Source: an uncultured Eubacterium sp.
Lineage (GTDB): Bacteria; Bacillota; Clostridia; Lachnospirales; Lachnospiraceae
Direction of reading: 5' to 3'
DNA: 14,464 nucleotides
Assembly: GCA_910586445.1 (NCBI GenBank)
Contig: CAJUHV010000085.1
Coordinates: forward strand, 1-14,464
Part shown: piece after piece, positions 7,023 to 14,464 of the stretch
How positions within the stretch are numbered: position 1 is the stretch's first letter
Layout of the letters: the number at the start of each line of letters is the position of its first letter
The notes under the pieces: model-generated
Told to the model about the DNA's origin: nothing
The model's input: the letters and a program-made list of their open reading frames with translations, nothing else
Databases searched by the model: none
Made by a program: the position numbers and the translations under genes

Positions 7023-7612
7023 GGATCAGAATGCAGTTATTATCGGATGCGATATTTGGAAACGGTATGAGCGTTCCCGGAGGCGAGGATCTTTCGGTTT
7101 TGACGGATGAACATGGATTTCCTTATTACAAGGGCGGCACATTTAAAGGCGTATTCCGGGAAGCGCTTGAGCAATATCTGTTCTGGACGGTTCCTAAAGG
7201 GGAGCAGAAACAATCTCAGATCCGTGCAGGAGCAGACGCTCTGCTTGGAAAAGAAGGAAACGATGCAGCGGAAAATCCGCGGCAGCTGGTGTTTTCCGAT
7301 TTTCAGCTGTCTGATCATGTCAAACAGTGTATGCTGGCAGAAGCAGATACGGACAGCGCGGGCTGCCAGCAGGAAATCCTTGACTCTTTGACGCATCTGC
7401 GCACATTTACAAGGCTTACCGAAGACGGCATTGCAAAGGAAGGTTCGCTGCGAAGCCTGCGCTGTGTGAATAAAGGTCTGAGTTTTTACAGCGAAGTATC
7501 CTGCAGCGGCAGTGATGCGCAGCTGTTGACAGAAGTTTTTTCCGGTATCCGCTGGATCGGTACAATGCGCAATCGTGGATTTGGAAAGATTCGGATTACC
7601 ACAGTTGAATAA
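7019..7612 (+). CDS. Cas7-like RAMP subunit (Csm3-like, single domain)
   Basis: This 197-residue RAMP protein has the Cas7 order of landmarks. A first strand (MRIRMQLLSDAIFGNG) leads into a loop with acidic residues (GGEDLSVLTDEHG, D24/D30). Next come YYKGGTFKGVFREAL (36-50), equivalent to the PGSSLKGxLR signature, and a C-terminal glycine loop MRNRGFGKIRI. In Csm3-type subunits an aspartate in the loop before the signature cuts target RNA every six bases; D24 or D30 could serve here. The start is GTG at 7019, chosen because AAGGAGG sits just upstream and it overlaps the cas10 stop. The usual Cas7 backbone is built of several copies, so this small protein may be one of several different Cas7 subunits in the complex. 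Confidence 0.82.
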   Translation: MRIRMQLLSDAIFGNGMSVPGGEDLSVLTDEHGFPYYKGGTFKGVFREALEQYLFWTVPKGEQKQSQIRAGADALLGKEGNDAAENPRQLVFSDFQLSDHVKQCMLAEADTDSAGCQQEILDSLTHLRTFTRLTEDGIAKEGSLRSLRCVNKGLSFYSEVSCSGSDAQLLTEVFSGIRWIGTMRNRGFGKIRITTVE

Positions 7613-7625
7613 GGAGGAAGAGCGT

Positions 7626-9152
7626 ATGTCGGACTATTTAAAAATTGTAATGCGCAATGTAGAGCCGGTGCGTGTTTCGGATGCGGCTACCAGCCAGAGC
7701 GGCCAGACCATGACCTTTCGGTATCTTCCGGGAACGGCTATTCGTGGGCTTGTGATCAATGCGCTGGCGGCGGAACCGGATTTCGAACAGATGAAAAAAA
7801 TATTATTTTCTTCCAGGATCAGATATCTGAACGCGTTTCCGACCGATCACGATCAGGCGTTGCTGCCGTCTCCTAAGGGATTTTATGAAGATAAGACCGA
7901 CGTAAAGGGAAAAAAAGAGATCCGTAATGTGATTGCGGACAGAGATTCCTGCGAAGGCTATAAAAGAGCGGCGCTTGGCAGGTTTTGCCGGATAAACGGG
8001 GACTGTGTGGATTATTATCAGATTGAAACGGGATCGGATCTGAAAATAAAGATCAACTTGAAGGCTGGCGAAAAGCAGAATGTATTTCGGAATGAGTACA
8101 TTGCGGCCGGATATGTATTTACCGGGTATATTGCAGTTGAGGAAGAAAGTCTGAAGGAGCGGATCCGAAGCGTATTTGACAGACAGGTCATCCTTGGCAG
8201 CGGGCGCAGCGCGGGACTGGGAAAATGTGAGATTTTGGAATGCACATATACGGACAGACTGCCGTACGAAGAAGTGCTTGTAAAAGAAGAGCAGCCTTCG
8301 TCCTGCTATATGATGCTGCTGTCAAATACGGCTATGCGCGGCGCAAACGGGGAGATCTGCGGGCTGGATCCGGAAAAACTCGGTGCACAGCTGGGCGTTA
8401 AAAATCTGCGTATCGAAAGCTGCTCTGCTTCGACTGTGATCGTAAAAGGATACAGCCGTGTCTGGAAAGGGCCGGTGCCTTCGGTGACGATGTATGAGCA
8501 GGGGAGTGTATTTTTGCTGCGGTACGATGGAACGCTGACCACAGAGCGGATGTATGCCGTTTGTGATCAGGGGATTGGAATACGCGTAAATGAAGGCTTT
8601 GGCCGGGTGCTGTTTTTAGAGCATTACGACAAGATTCGTTATAAGCAGGCGGCGCCGGACTGCCGCAGCATAGTCCGGGTGGCGGATGCTTCAAAAATAA
8701 CAGGTGATGACGAAACGTTAAAAATAGCTGCAAAAGGCTTCTACCGCAGGCGATTACAGCAGGCTTTGAACCGGTATGTAGTGGATCATCCGATAAAAAC
8801 AGAAAAGATTTCAGACAGCCAGCTTGGAACGCTCGAATCGTTTGCGGCTGCGTACAAGTATGATCCGCAGGAGGCAAAACGTATGATCTATGCTTTTTTG
8901 GACTACGCCGGAGAAAAGGAGCAGAAAAACCGGGTGCAGAAAGAAAAAAACAGTATGAGGGAGCTTAAGGCGTATGTCAGCCATATTTTCGGGACAGATC
9001 CGGAAGAACTGCTGTGCGTACGTACGAAAAATGCACATACGGTTATGGGCATTCCGAAGCAGGAGATCTTTTCGGCGGATGATGCGGACCGCATACGGCT
9101 GGAGCTGATCATACGCATGATCCGGTACCGGAATAAAGAGGAGGAGAGATAA
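7626..9152 (+). CDS. csx10: Csx10-type RAMP (Cas5-like, type III-D) with helical C-terminal extension
   Basis: The start at 7626 is preferred over the upstream in-frame GTG (7575). An AAGGAGG lies seven bases before it, and the earlier start would lie inside the previous gene. The 508 residues include RYLPGTAIRGLV (32-43), the glycine loop LGSGRSAGLGKCEI (190-203), typical of Csx10, and a second glycine loop GIRVNEGFGRVLF (318-330). Csx10 is the Cas5 equivalent of type III-D and caps the 5' handle end of crRNA. Residues from about 355 to 508 contain no RAMP motif and look helical and charged, with YRRRLQQALNRY and a long KEKNSMRELKAYV segment. This tail could stand in for the missing small subunit (Cas11), which is inference. 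It ends with a stop that touches the next start. Confidence 0.8.
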   Translation: MSDYLKIVMRNVEPVRVSDAATSQSGQTMTFRYLPGTAIRGLVINALAAEPDFEQMKKILFSSRIRYLNAFPTDHDQALLPSPKGFYEDKTDVKGKKEIRNVIADRDSCEGYKRAALGRFCRINGDCVDYYQIETGSDLKIKINLKAGEKQNVFRNEYIAAGYVFTGYIAVEEESLKERIRSVFDRQVILGSGRSAGLGKCEILECTYTDRLPYEEVLVKEEQPSSCYMMLLSNTAMRGANGEICGLDPEKLGAQLGVKNLRIESCSASTVIVKGYSRVWKGPVPSVTMYEQGSVFLLRYDGTLTTERMYAVCDQGIGIRVNEGFGRVLFLEHYDKIRYKQAAPDCRSIVRVADASKITGDDETLKIAAKGFYRRRLQQALNRYVVDHPIKTEKISDSQLGTLESFAAAYKYDPQEAKRMIYAFLDYAGEKEQKNRVQKEKNSMRELKAYVSHIFGTDPEELLCVRTKNAHTVMGIPKQEIFSADDADRIRLELIIRMIRYRNKEEER

Positions 9153-10505
9153 ATGGCGGTTTGCACATATGAAAAGATTATAAAATACAGAGTTGCAGCC
9201 TGCTGTACGCAACCGCTGCATATCGGAAATGCGATGGGAAACAAGGAAGAAGTACTGATCCATCCGGTCGATGATCTTCCGTTTATTCAGGCCAGCAGTA
9301 TCGCCGGTGTATGCAGGGATTATTTTGCAAAAGAATATGGGGAAAGCGCGGCAGAGCAGTTGTTTGGCACAGGAGAAGCAGGGTGCGGGAGCAGGATTTG
9401 TTTTACCGACGGGATTTTTTCCGGTGACAGACCGGTTCTGGAGCTGCGTCCGCGCGTACGCATTGACCGCAGGACAGGAAGCTGCGGCAGCAGTATGATC
9501 AAAGGTACCGGTCAGCAGTCGGGACATAAGTTTCAGGTGGAGTATATTGGCGCCGGAGCAGAGTTTGTCTGTTACATTTATTTGTATGAAGAAAGCATGG
9601 CGCAGCAAACAGAACGGATGCTTGCGGCTGTTCATCAGGGTCTTGTACAGCTTGGCGGGCTAAAAAGCAGCGGATGCGGATTTTTAAAGCTGCAGGCGCT
9701 TGGCAAAAAAGTGTTTACGATGACGCAGGCACAGGACCGCAGAGCGTGGGCAAAGGAGGATGAGCTGCCGGCGGATGCATATGATGATATTTTGACCGGA
9801 CTGCGGACGGAGGGCGGACAAGGGACGGCATATGAAATATTTGTATCGGGACGGACGGAAGGCAGTATGCTTGTGAAGAGCATTGCGATAACAAATGCCG
9901 GAGGAAATACGTCTTTTTGTACAAATCTGAAAAATGCTGCGCAGGAGCACATTGTGCCGGGAAGCTCTTTAAAAGGTGCGCTTAGAAATCAGATGGAAAA
10001 AATAGCAGATTATCTGGGGCGTCAGGAGCTGATTACGGATACGTTTGGGTATACAAAGGATGCTGCAGGAGACGGAAAAGCCGGAAATATCGTGTTTTAT
10101 GACACGGTTGTTGGAAAAAAAGAAGAAAACGAACGGATGGAGCTGTCAAGCCGCATCCATATCGACAAGTTTACAGGCGGCGTCATGGACGGCGGCTTGT
10201 TTCAGGAGAAAAATATCGCCGGAGAACTGGAATTTCATATCTCGGTCAAAGATAAAAATAATCCGGACAGTACGAGCGGTCTTCTTCTGCTTGCTTTACG
10301 GGATCTGGCAGTCGGCCTGGTGAATATCGGCAGCGGTTATGGCGTAGGAAAAGGTATGATTGCGGTAGAGAGGATTGTGATGAAAGACGAGAAACATCAT
10401 ACAGAAGCAACGGTAACGTTTTCAGATGCAGGCAGTATCGCAGATGGACATGGGCTGATCGCTAAATGTCTGCAGGCAGTATATGGGAAGGAGCAGGCAG
10501 TATGA
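9153..10505 (+). CDS. Tandem Cas7-like RAMP protein (two Cas7 domains)
   Basis: This 450-residue protein holds two Cas7-like units. Domain 1 (about 10-185) has the loop VLIHPVDDLPFIQASSIAGVCRD, the RVRIDRRTG signature (101-109) and glycine loop GGLKSSGCGFLKL (168-180). Domain 2 (about 238-410) has VPGSSLKGALRNQ (268-280), SRIHIDKFTGGVMDGGLF (333-350) and IGSGYGVGKGMIAV (392-405). Each unit therefore shows the strand, signature and G-loop order of Cas7. The fused pair fits the Cas7-2x subunit described in type III-D variants. The aspartates D40/D41 before the first signature could be catalytic; the equivalent loop in domain 2 lacks aspartate (CTNLKNAAQEH). The gene starts directly after the csx10 stop with a GAGGAGGAGA ribosome site. 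Confidence 0.83.
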   Translation: MAVCTYEKIIKYRVAACCTQPLHIGNAMGNKEEVLIHPVDDLPFIQASSIAGVCRDYFAKEYGESAAEQLFGTGEAGCGSRICFTDGIFSGDRPVLELRPRVRIDRRTGSCGSSMIKGTGQQSGHKFQVEYIGAGAEFVCYIYLYEESMAQQTERMLAAVHQGLVQLGGLKSSGCGFLKLQALGKKVFTMTQAQDRRAWAKEDELPADAYDDILTGLRTEGGQGTAYEIFVSGRTEGSMLVKSIAITNAGGNTSFCTNLKNAAQEHIVPGSSLKGALRNQMEKIADYLGRQELITDTFGYTKDAAGDGKAGNIVFYDTVVGKKEENERMELSSRIHIDKFTGGVMDGGLFQEKNIAGELEFHISVKDKNNPDSTSGLLLLALRDLAVGLVNIGSGYGVGKGMIAVERIVMKDEKHHTEATVTFSDAGSIADGHGLIAKCLQAVYGKEQAV

Positions 10506-10939
10506 TTTACCGGATACAAAAGACAGAAGCAGATCATGCACTGACACAGATCACGGAGTATACTTATGCGCTTTTATATAGGATGAGCGAGATCTTGTTC
10601 TGCAGAACGAAAGACCTGACGCAAATGGATTGGTCGGAATGTCTGGAGGCGCGTTTTTTTGATCAGGAAAAGGAACTGCATCTGTTTGAAGAGGACGGAT
10701 GCTTAAAAGCGGTCAAGATCACGGAAGCGATTGACAGGCAGGCAATGCAGGAGGAAGAAGCAGCCGGTGATGTGTTTGTCACATTTGAAAGCTGTGATCG
10801 TCTGATAAAAAAATACCAGCTGCAGGAACGTTACCAAAAGCTCGGACAGACATTGTGCGTATGTGAATATCTGTCTTATGATAAAGATGGGCAGGCATAT
10901 GTCAGCCTGACAAGGCTTGCGGGCATCGAGGAGGTGTAA
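10502..10939 (+). CDS. csx19: Csx19-like (TIGR03984-like) small type III-D protein
   Basis: The ATG at 10502 overlaps the previous stop (ATGA) and is taken as the start in place of an in-frame start at 10466. The 145-residue protein is acidic and has no RAMP glycine loop. Two segments resemble Csx19: WSECLEARFFDQEKELHLFE (44-63) and VCEYLSYDKDGQAYVSLTRLAGI near the end (120-142). The gene's place between Cas7-type genes of a Csx10 system is also where Csx19 is usual. Csx19 is a structural subunit of type III-D complexes. The match is by eye and modest; if wrong, it is a small accessory subunit of unknown fold. Confidence 0.62.
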   Translation: MIYRIQKTEADHALTQITEYTYALLYRMSEILFCRTKDLTQMDWSECLEARFFDQEKELHLFEEDGCLKAVKITEAIDRQAMQEEEAAGDVFVTFESCDRLIKKYQLQERYQKLGQTLCVCEYLSYDKDGQAYVSLTRLAGIEEV

Positions 10940-10942
10940 GCA

Positions 10943-12907
10943 ATGGGCGCCGGAAATTTTAAAAATAAGAAAGTCAGCACAAACAGATATGGTTCTAAGG
11001 GCTGTGGGAAAGGCTTCGGCTGCAAAGGCTCGGACGATAAAGCATCCGGCTATGTAGGTGCGCCGTATAATTTTGTTCCTTTTTCAGAGAAAGTGTATGA
11101 ATATCCGCAGGGAAAACAGGTGATGCATGACCGGATATCGGATGAGCTGTTCACGGGCGAAATTACTTATGAGATCGAAGCAAAGACGCCGATTCTGATA
11201 GACAATGGAAAGGATGAATTTGTGAAGGACGCGCAGGGCAGATATGCCATACCGGGGAGTACGATGCGTGGGCTGATCCGAAGCAATGTGCAGGTATTAG
11301 GACTGGCTGGATATGAGGATGATATTGACGATTATGCATTGATGTACCGGGACGTGACAAATAAAGCAAAAGACGATCGGTATAAAACAATCTTAGATGC
11401 GAAAATGGTCACTGTCAATGATGCGGGCAGGCAATACCGTGTAGGCGCGCTGCTGGAGGTACGTGCAGGATATGTGAAAAATGAGGGCGGAACGTATACA
11501 ATCTACAAGACCTGTGTAGATTCCATCCGTAAAGAATTTCGGAACATGAATTACTATATACTGAGTGAAAGAAAGATCATAAATGATTATTTAAAGCATC
11601 CCGATCATTTTTCTTATCAGGTATTTCGTCCGAACGGCAAGAGCATTCTGCAGCATGAATTTGTAACATTTGACAGATACGAAAATGCCAGAGGCATGCA
11701 TTACAAGGGAACACCGAATAAAGAATACCGGCCATATCACATACCGGTATCTTATGAAGTGAAAAATCTGAAGGATATTTCCGCGGTAGGAAAGCCGGGA
11801 GAGTATACGAATGAAGGGTATGCGGTCAGCACCGGGAAAATGAATGAGAAAAAGGTATTGTATATTATCCCGAAGATAGATAAAAAGAAAGAAACGATTA
11901 CAATACCGGAGAAAGATGTCCGGGCATTTCGGATTGATTTAAATAAAAGAGAAAAAACATTAAAGCAGTTTGGTGGAAAAAAGCATTTTGACCTGCCGTC
12001 CGAAGGGGAAGAAAAGCCCATTTTTTATGTAGAGCAGCCAGACGGCAGGCTTTATTTTGGCTTTACGCCGCGCCTAAGGCTCTTTTATGACCATACGGTA
12101 AGAGAAGGTCTGAACCAGAAATGCAAAAAGGACCGGATCGATTACAACCGGGCGATTTTTGGCTATGCAGGAACGGATGGGAGTTTTCGCTCAAAGGTAT
12201 CTTTTTCGGACGCAGTTGTAACGGAGGGGGCGAAAGCGGCATCTGGGCAGCAGTTGATCCTGGCGGAGCCAAAGCCGACCAGCTATTTTGACTATTTAAA
12301 ACAGCCACAGAATTTACGCGGTCCGGCGAATACTTATAATACGGATGGTTTCACGCTGCGCGGGGCAAAACAATATTGGCTGCACACAAAAGCGCCTGTC
12401 AATACGGCAGGAATGAACCGGAAAAATGAAAAAGTAGTATCCGGTATGCATCCGCTTGCGCAAGGCGTCAGGTTCCGAGGGAAAATAAGATTTCAAAATA
12501 TGACGCAGGATGAACTGGGCCTGCTTCTTTGGGCGGTGCGTCTGGATCCGGACTGCTGGATGAATGTCGGAAAGGCAAAAGCGTATGGATATGGGGTAAT
12601 CGCCTTAAACATTACACAAGCAAAAGCGCTTGACCTGAAAAAAGCATACGGGCAAAGAGAAACACTGGAGCTGCAGCCGTTTCGGGATATTTGTGTGAAT
12701 GAAATGATCACGGCGTATCAGGAAAGTATAAGCCGCTTTTTAGGCGGACGTAAGATTACGGATCTGCCGCATATCAAAGATTTCTTCCACATGAAGGATT
12801 CCCGGCACATTCCGGATGACGAACAGACACGGTATATGGATCTGAAATCGTTTGGAAGCAGAAGAAAAGCTCTGCCTTCGATAGAAGAGGTTGTAAACCG
12901 ACAATAG
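10943..12907 (+). CDS. TIGR03986-type RAMP CRISPR protein (Cas7 with large insertion)
   Basis: This 654-residue protein opens with a basic glycine/cysteine-rich tail (residues 5-35, including YGSKGCGKGFGCKG). GAPYNFVPFSEKVYEYP (39-55), the typical opening of the TIGR03986 family, follows. The first RAMP strand (GEITYEIEAKTPILIDNG) leads to IPGSTMRGLIRSN (103-115). A long middle region with little recognisable motif then precedes the C-terminal RAMP half, with HPLAQGVRFRGKIRF and the glycine loop NVGKAKAYGYGVIAL. Aspartates in the loop before the signature (D91, D96) are possible cleavage residues. This large protein fits the Cas7-insertion subunit of type III-D variants. It starts three bases after csx19, whose end (GAGGAGG) supplies its ribosome site. 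Confidence 0.83.
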   Translation: MGAGNFKNKKVSTNRYGSKGCGKGFGCKGSDDKASGYVGAPYNFVPFSEKVYEYPQGKQVMHDRISDELFTGEITYEIEAKTPILIDNGKDEFVKDAQGRYAIPGSTMRGLIRSNVQVLGLAGYEDDIDDYALMYRDVTNKAKDDRYKTILDAKMVTVNDAGRQYRVGALLEVRAGYVKNEGGTYTIYKTCVDSIRKEFRNMNYYILSERKIINDYLKHPDHFSYQVFRPNGKSILQHEFVTFDRYENARGMHYKGTPNKEYRPYHIPVSYEVKNLKDISAVGKPGEYTNEGYAVSTGKMNEKKVLYIIPKIDKKKETITIPEKDVRAFRIDLNKREKTLKQFGGKKHFDLPSEGEEKPIFYVEQPDGRLYFGFTPRLRLFYDHTVREGLNQKCKKDRIDYNRAIFGYAGTDGSFRSKVSFSDAVVTEGAKAASGQQLILAEPKPTSYFDYLKQPQNLRGPANTYNTDGFTLRGAKQYWLHTKAPVNTAGMNRKNEKVVSGMHPLAQGVRFRGKIRFQNMTQDELGLLLWAVRLDPDCWMNVGKAKAYGYGVIALNITQAKALDLKKAYGQRETLELQPFRDICVNEMITAYQESISRFLGGRKITDLPHIKDFFHMKDSRHIPDDEQTRYMDLKSFGSRRKALPSIEEVVNRQ

Positions 12908-12961
12908 CAAACGGGTGCGCGATGCAGACAAAGCGGATATACCAAAAGAGGACAAGGTAAT

Positions 12962-14464
12962 ATGAACAAAGAGCTTAGCAGGCTGACGGAGCAATGGAAA
13001 CAGATGGAGCGTAAGACGGAGCAGCAGCGCAGGCTGGCAGACGCGTTTTACGAGACGGACATGATGCGGCTGATCGAAGAGGATTTTATTGCGCGCAACC
13101 GGGAGCAGGTTTTTGAGCAGGCGGACTGTTTTATCGTATCTGTAGGTACGTCTTATGAACCGATCGTGCTGAATATGAAACTGTTTCAGCCGGACAGGAT
13201 TTTATTTTTGTATACGGAAAAAACCGAGGATGTTTTATATAAGATTGTGACATACTGTAAGCTGGAACCAGATTCTTATGAAAAGAACAAAGTAAGCGAA
13301 AGAGATCCGCTTGATATTTACAGAGAGATCAAGCGTCAATATTTGGAATGGGATAAGCCGAAAAAAATTTATATTGATTTTACCGGCGGTACGAAAGCAA
13401 TGTCAGCTGCCGCTGCGATGGCCGGTGCAATGATTGACATCCAGCTTGTTTATGTAGGTACGCGAAACTATATGAATGATTTCAGAAAGCCGGAGCCTGG
13501 ATCAGAGACACTTTTTTATATCAGCAATCCTCTTGCGGTTTTCGGAGATTTGGAGATCGAGAAGGCGTTTGCGCTTTTTGAAAAGTATAATTATGCCGGC
13601 GCACAGGAAAAACTGGCCGTATTAAAAGAAAGCATACCTGACCCGGATACCTGCCGGCAGCTGCATTTGGTATATCTGCTAGCAAAAGCATATGAAGCAT
13701 GGGATGCCTTGGACTTTCTGCCTGCTTACGAACATATGTCTGCGTTAAACAAGCAGCTTCACAGAGACAGAAAACAACACCAGAAGTTTTTAATGATGGA
13801 TTTTTGCACACTGCTCGAACAGCAGGAAGTGATCCTTAGCTATTTAAAAGAAATACCCCCATTGATGAAAAACAAGAAAAATATAGAAATCCTGAAAAAC
13901 AAAGATATCATTACGGCGTTGATGTTTACGATGTGCCAGAATGGGCTGGTCCGGGAACAGCAGGAAAAATACGATATGGCAACGCTGCTGTTCTACCGCC
14001 TGTTGGAAATGATAGAGCAGCGCAGGCTGGCAGAGTATAACCTGTTTGTTTCCGGAATGAATTATAAAAAGGTGAAATACAATCTGAAACGTGCGCCGGA
14101 ATTTGCGCATCTTTCTTTGAAAGACCGGTATGACCTGCTGAAACAAAAAGTCTGTGAGATCAAAAAACAGCTGTTTGGAACAGGTGAATCACCTCGTCTG
14201 CAAAAACAGGTGTCGCTGATGGAAGGATTTGTAATCTTATACGCGCTTGGAGATCCGATTGCCGCAGATCCGTCTGGTGAGAGTACGGAACGTTTGAAAC
14301 AGATCCGAAAGATGGTGTTTTTAAGAAACCATTCTATTTTTGCACATGGATTAGGCCCGGTCGGATTCCAGGATTTTCATAAGTTTCAATGCTTCGTATT
14401 GGATCTGTTTCAGCTGTTTTGCAGTCTGGAACAGATTTCTTATCAGGAGTACCGGGAAAATATG
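12962..14464 (+). CDS. CARF-HEPN protein, TIGR02710-like (3' end cut by window)
   Basis: The frame is open for 501 codons to the last base, so the C-terminus lies outside. The N-terminus (1-50) is charged and helical. The CARF domain shows the strand FIVSVGTSYEPIVL (57-70) and the ligand loop IDFTGGTKAMSAAAAMA (138-154), the D-x-TGGTK motif of this family, followed by YVGTRNY (164-170). A long helical region leads to an HEPN-type motif LRNHSIFAHG, with R455-X6-H462 as catalytic candidates. The protein should be a second cyclic-oligoadenylate-activated RNase, different in family from the one at 3978. It follows the TIGR03986 gene after 54 bp with GAGGACAAGG upstream. RNase activity is inferred from the family. 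Confidence 0.85.
   Translation, partial: MNKELSRLTEQWKQMERKTEQQRRLADAFYETDMMRLIEEDFIARNREQVFEQADCFIVSVGTSYEPIVLNMKLFQPDRILFLYTEKTEDVLYKIVTYCKLEPDSYEKNKVSERDPLDIYREIKRQYLEWDKPKKIYIDFTGGTKAMSAAAAMAGAMIDIQLVYVGTRNYMNDFRKPEPGSETLFYISNPLAVFGDLEIEKAFALFEKYNYAGAQEKLAVLKESIPDPDTCRQLHLVYLLAKAYEAWDALDFLPAYEHMSALNKQLHRDRKQHQKFLMMDFCTLLEQQEVILSYLKEIPPLMKNKKNIEILKNKDIITALMFTMCQNGLVREQQEKYDMATLLFYRLLEMIEQRRLAEYNLFVSGMNYKKVKYNLKRAPEFAHLSLKDRYDLLKQKVCEIKKQLFGTGESPRLQKQVSLMEGFVILYALGDPIAADPSGESTERLKQIRKMVFLRNHSIFAHGLGPVGFQDFHKFQCFVLDLFQLFCSLEQISYQEYRENM

Noticed and set aside
7575..7625. Upstream GTG start adding 17 residues to Csx10
   Set aside because: It lies inside the preceding gene, while the ATG at 7626 has a well-spaced AAGGAGG.
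8811..9635. 274-codon reverse-strand open frame
   Set aside because: It crosses the csx10/Cas7 boundary opposite two well-supported genes and shows no recognisable domain.
10466..10501. Upstream start adding 12 residues to the Csx19-like protein
   Set aside because: The ATG at 10502 forms a standard ATGA overlap with the previous stop, as elsewhere in this operon.

Overview
The window is an accessory region from a low-to-mid GC Bacillota. It is probably a clostridium of the Lachnospiraceae type, judged from the strong AAGGAGG-like ribosome sites, the style of the IS605/TnpB remnant and the protein sequences. This assignment is inference, because no rRNA or housekeeping gene is present. Almost everything right of position 1000 is one CRISPR-Cas locus, and every real gene reads on the + strand.

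Layout. (1) Positions 1-601 hold the 3' part of a decayed IS200/IS605-type tnpB, with an internal deletion and an in-frame stop. A perfect 19-bp inverted repeat follows at 655-693. (2) Positions 694-1055 carry no convincing gene. The right half is the probable CRISPR leader, with an 8-bp inverted repeat. (3) A CRISPR array lies at 1056-1738: eight identical 36-bp repeats, a ninth with one change, and a badly degenerate tenth, with nine spacers of 33-38 bp. The decay is at the cas-proximal end, so the leader is on the left. (4) After a non-coding stretch with a candidate promoter, a gene train runs off the right edge: a Cas1/Cas2 chimera, a MYG1-family DHH-type hydrolase, a CARF-HEPN protein (Csx2/TM1812 type), a small HD-less Cas10, a single Cas7-like RAMP, Csx10 (Cas5-like), a tandem Cas7-like protein, a Csx19-like protein, a TIGR03986-type RAMP protein, and a second CARF-HEPN protein (TIGR02710 type) cut by the window end.

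How it fits together. Csx10, a Csx19-like protein, a TIGR03986-type RAMP and several Cas7 domains point to a type III-D-like RNA-guided effector. Genes from cas10 to the TIGR03986 gene overlap or nearly touch, as expected for subunits of one complex. Cas10 has no HD nuclease but keeps a GGDD-like cyclase motif (AGDD). Two different CARF-HEPN proteins bracket the effector genes, so the defence output is probably cyclic-oligoadenylate signalling to RNases rather than direct DNA cutting. A MYG1-family phosphoesterase in the same operon is an unusual extra enzyme and a candidate signal- or RNA-degrading component.

Most notable: the cas1 reading frame passes directly into the middle of a Cas2 sequence. 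The C-terminal part of Cas1 and the N-terminal strand of Cas2 are missing, which looks like an in-frame deletion that fused the two genes and probably disabled spacer acquisition. No cas6, no intact cas2 and no separate small-subunit gene are seen in the window.
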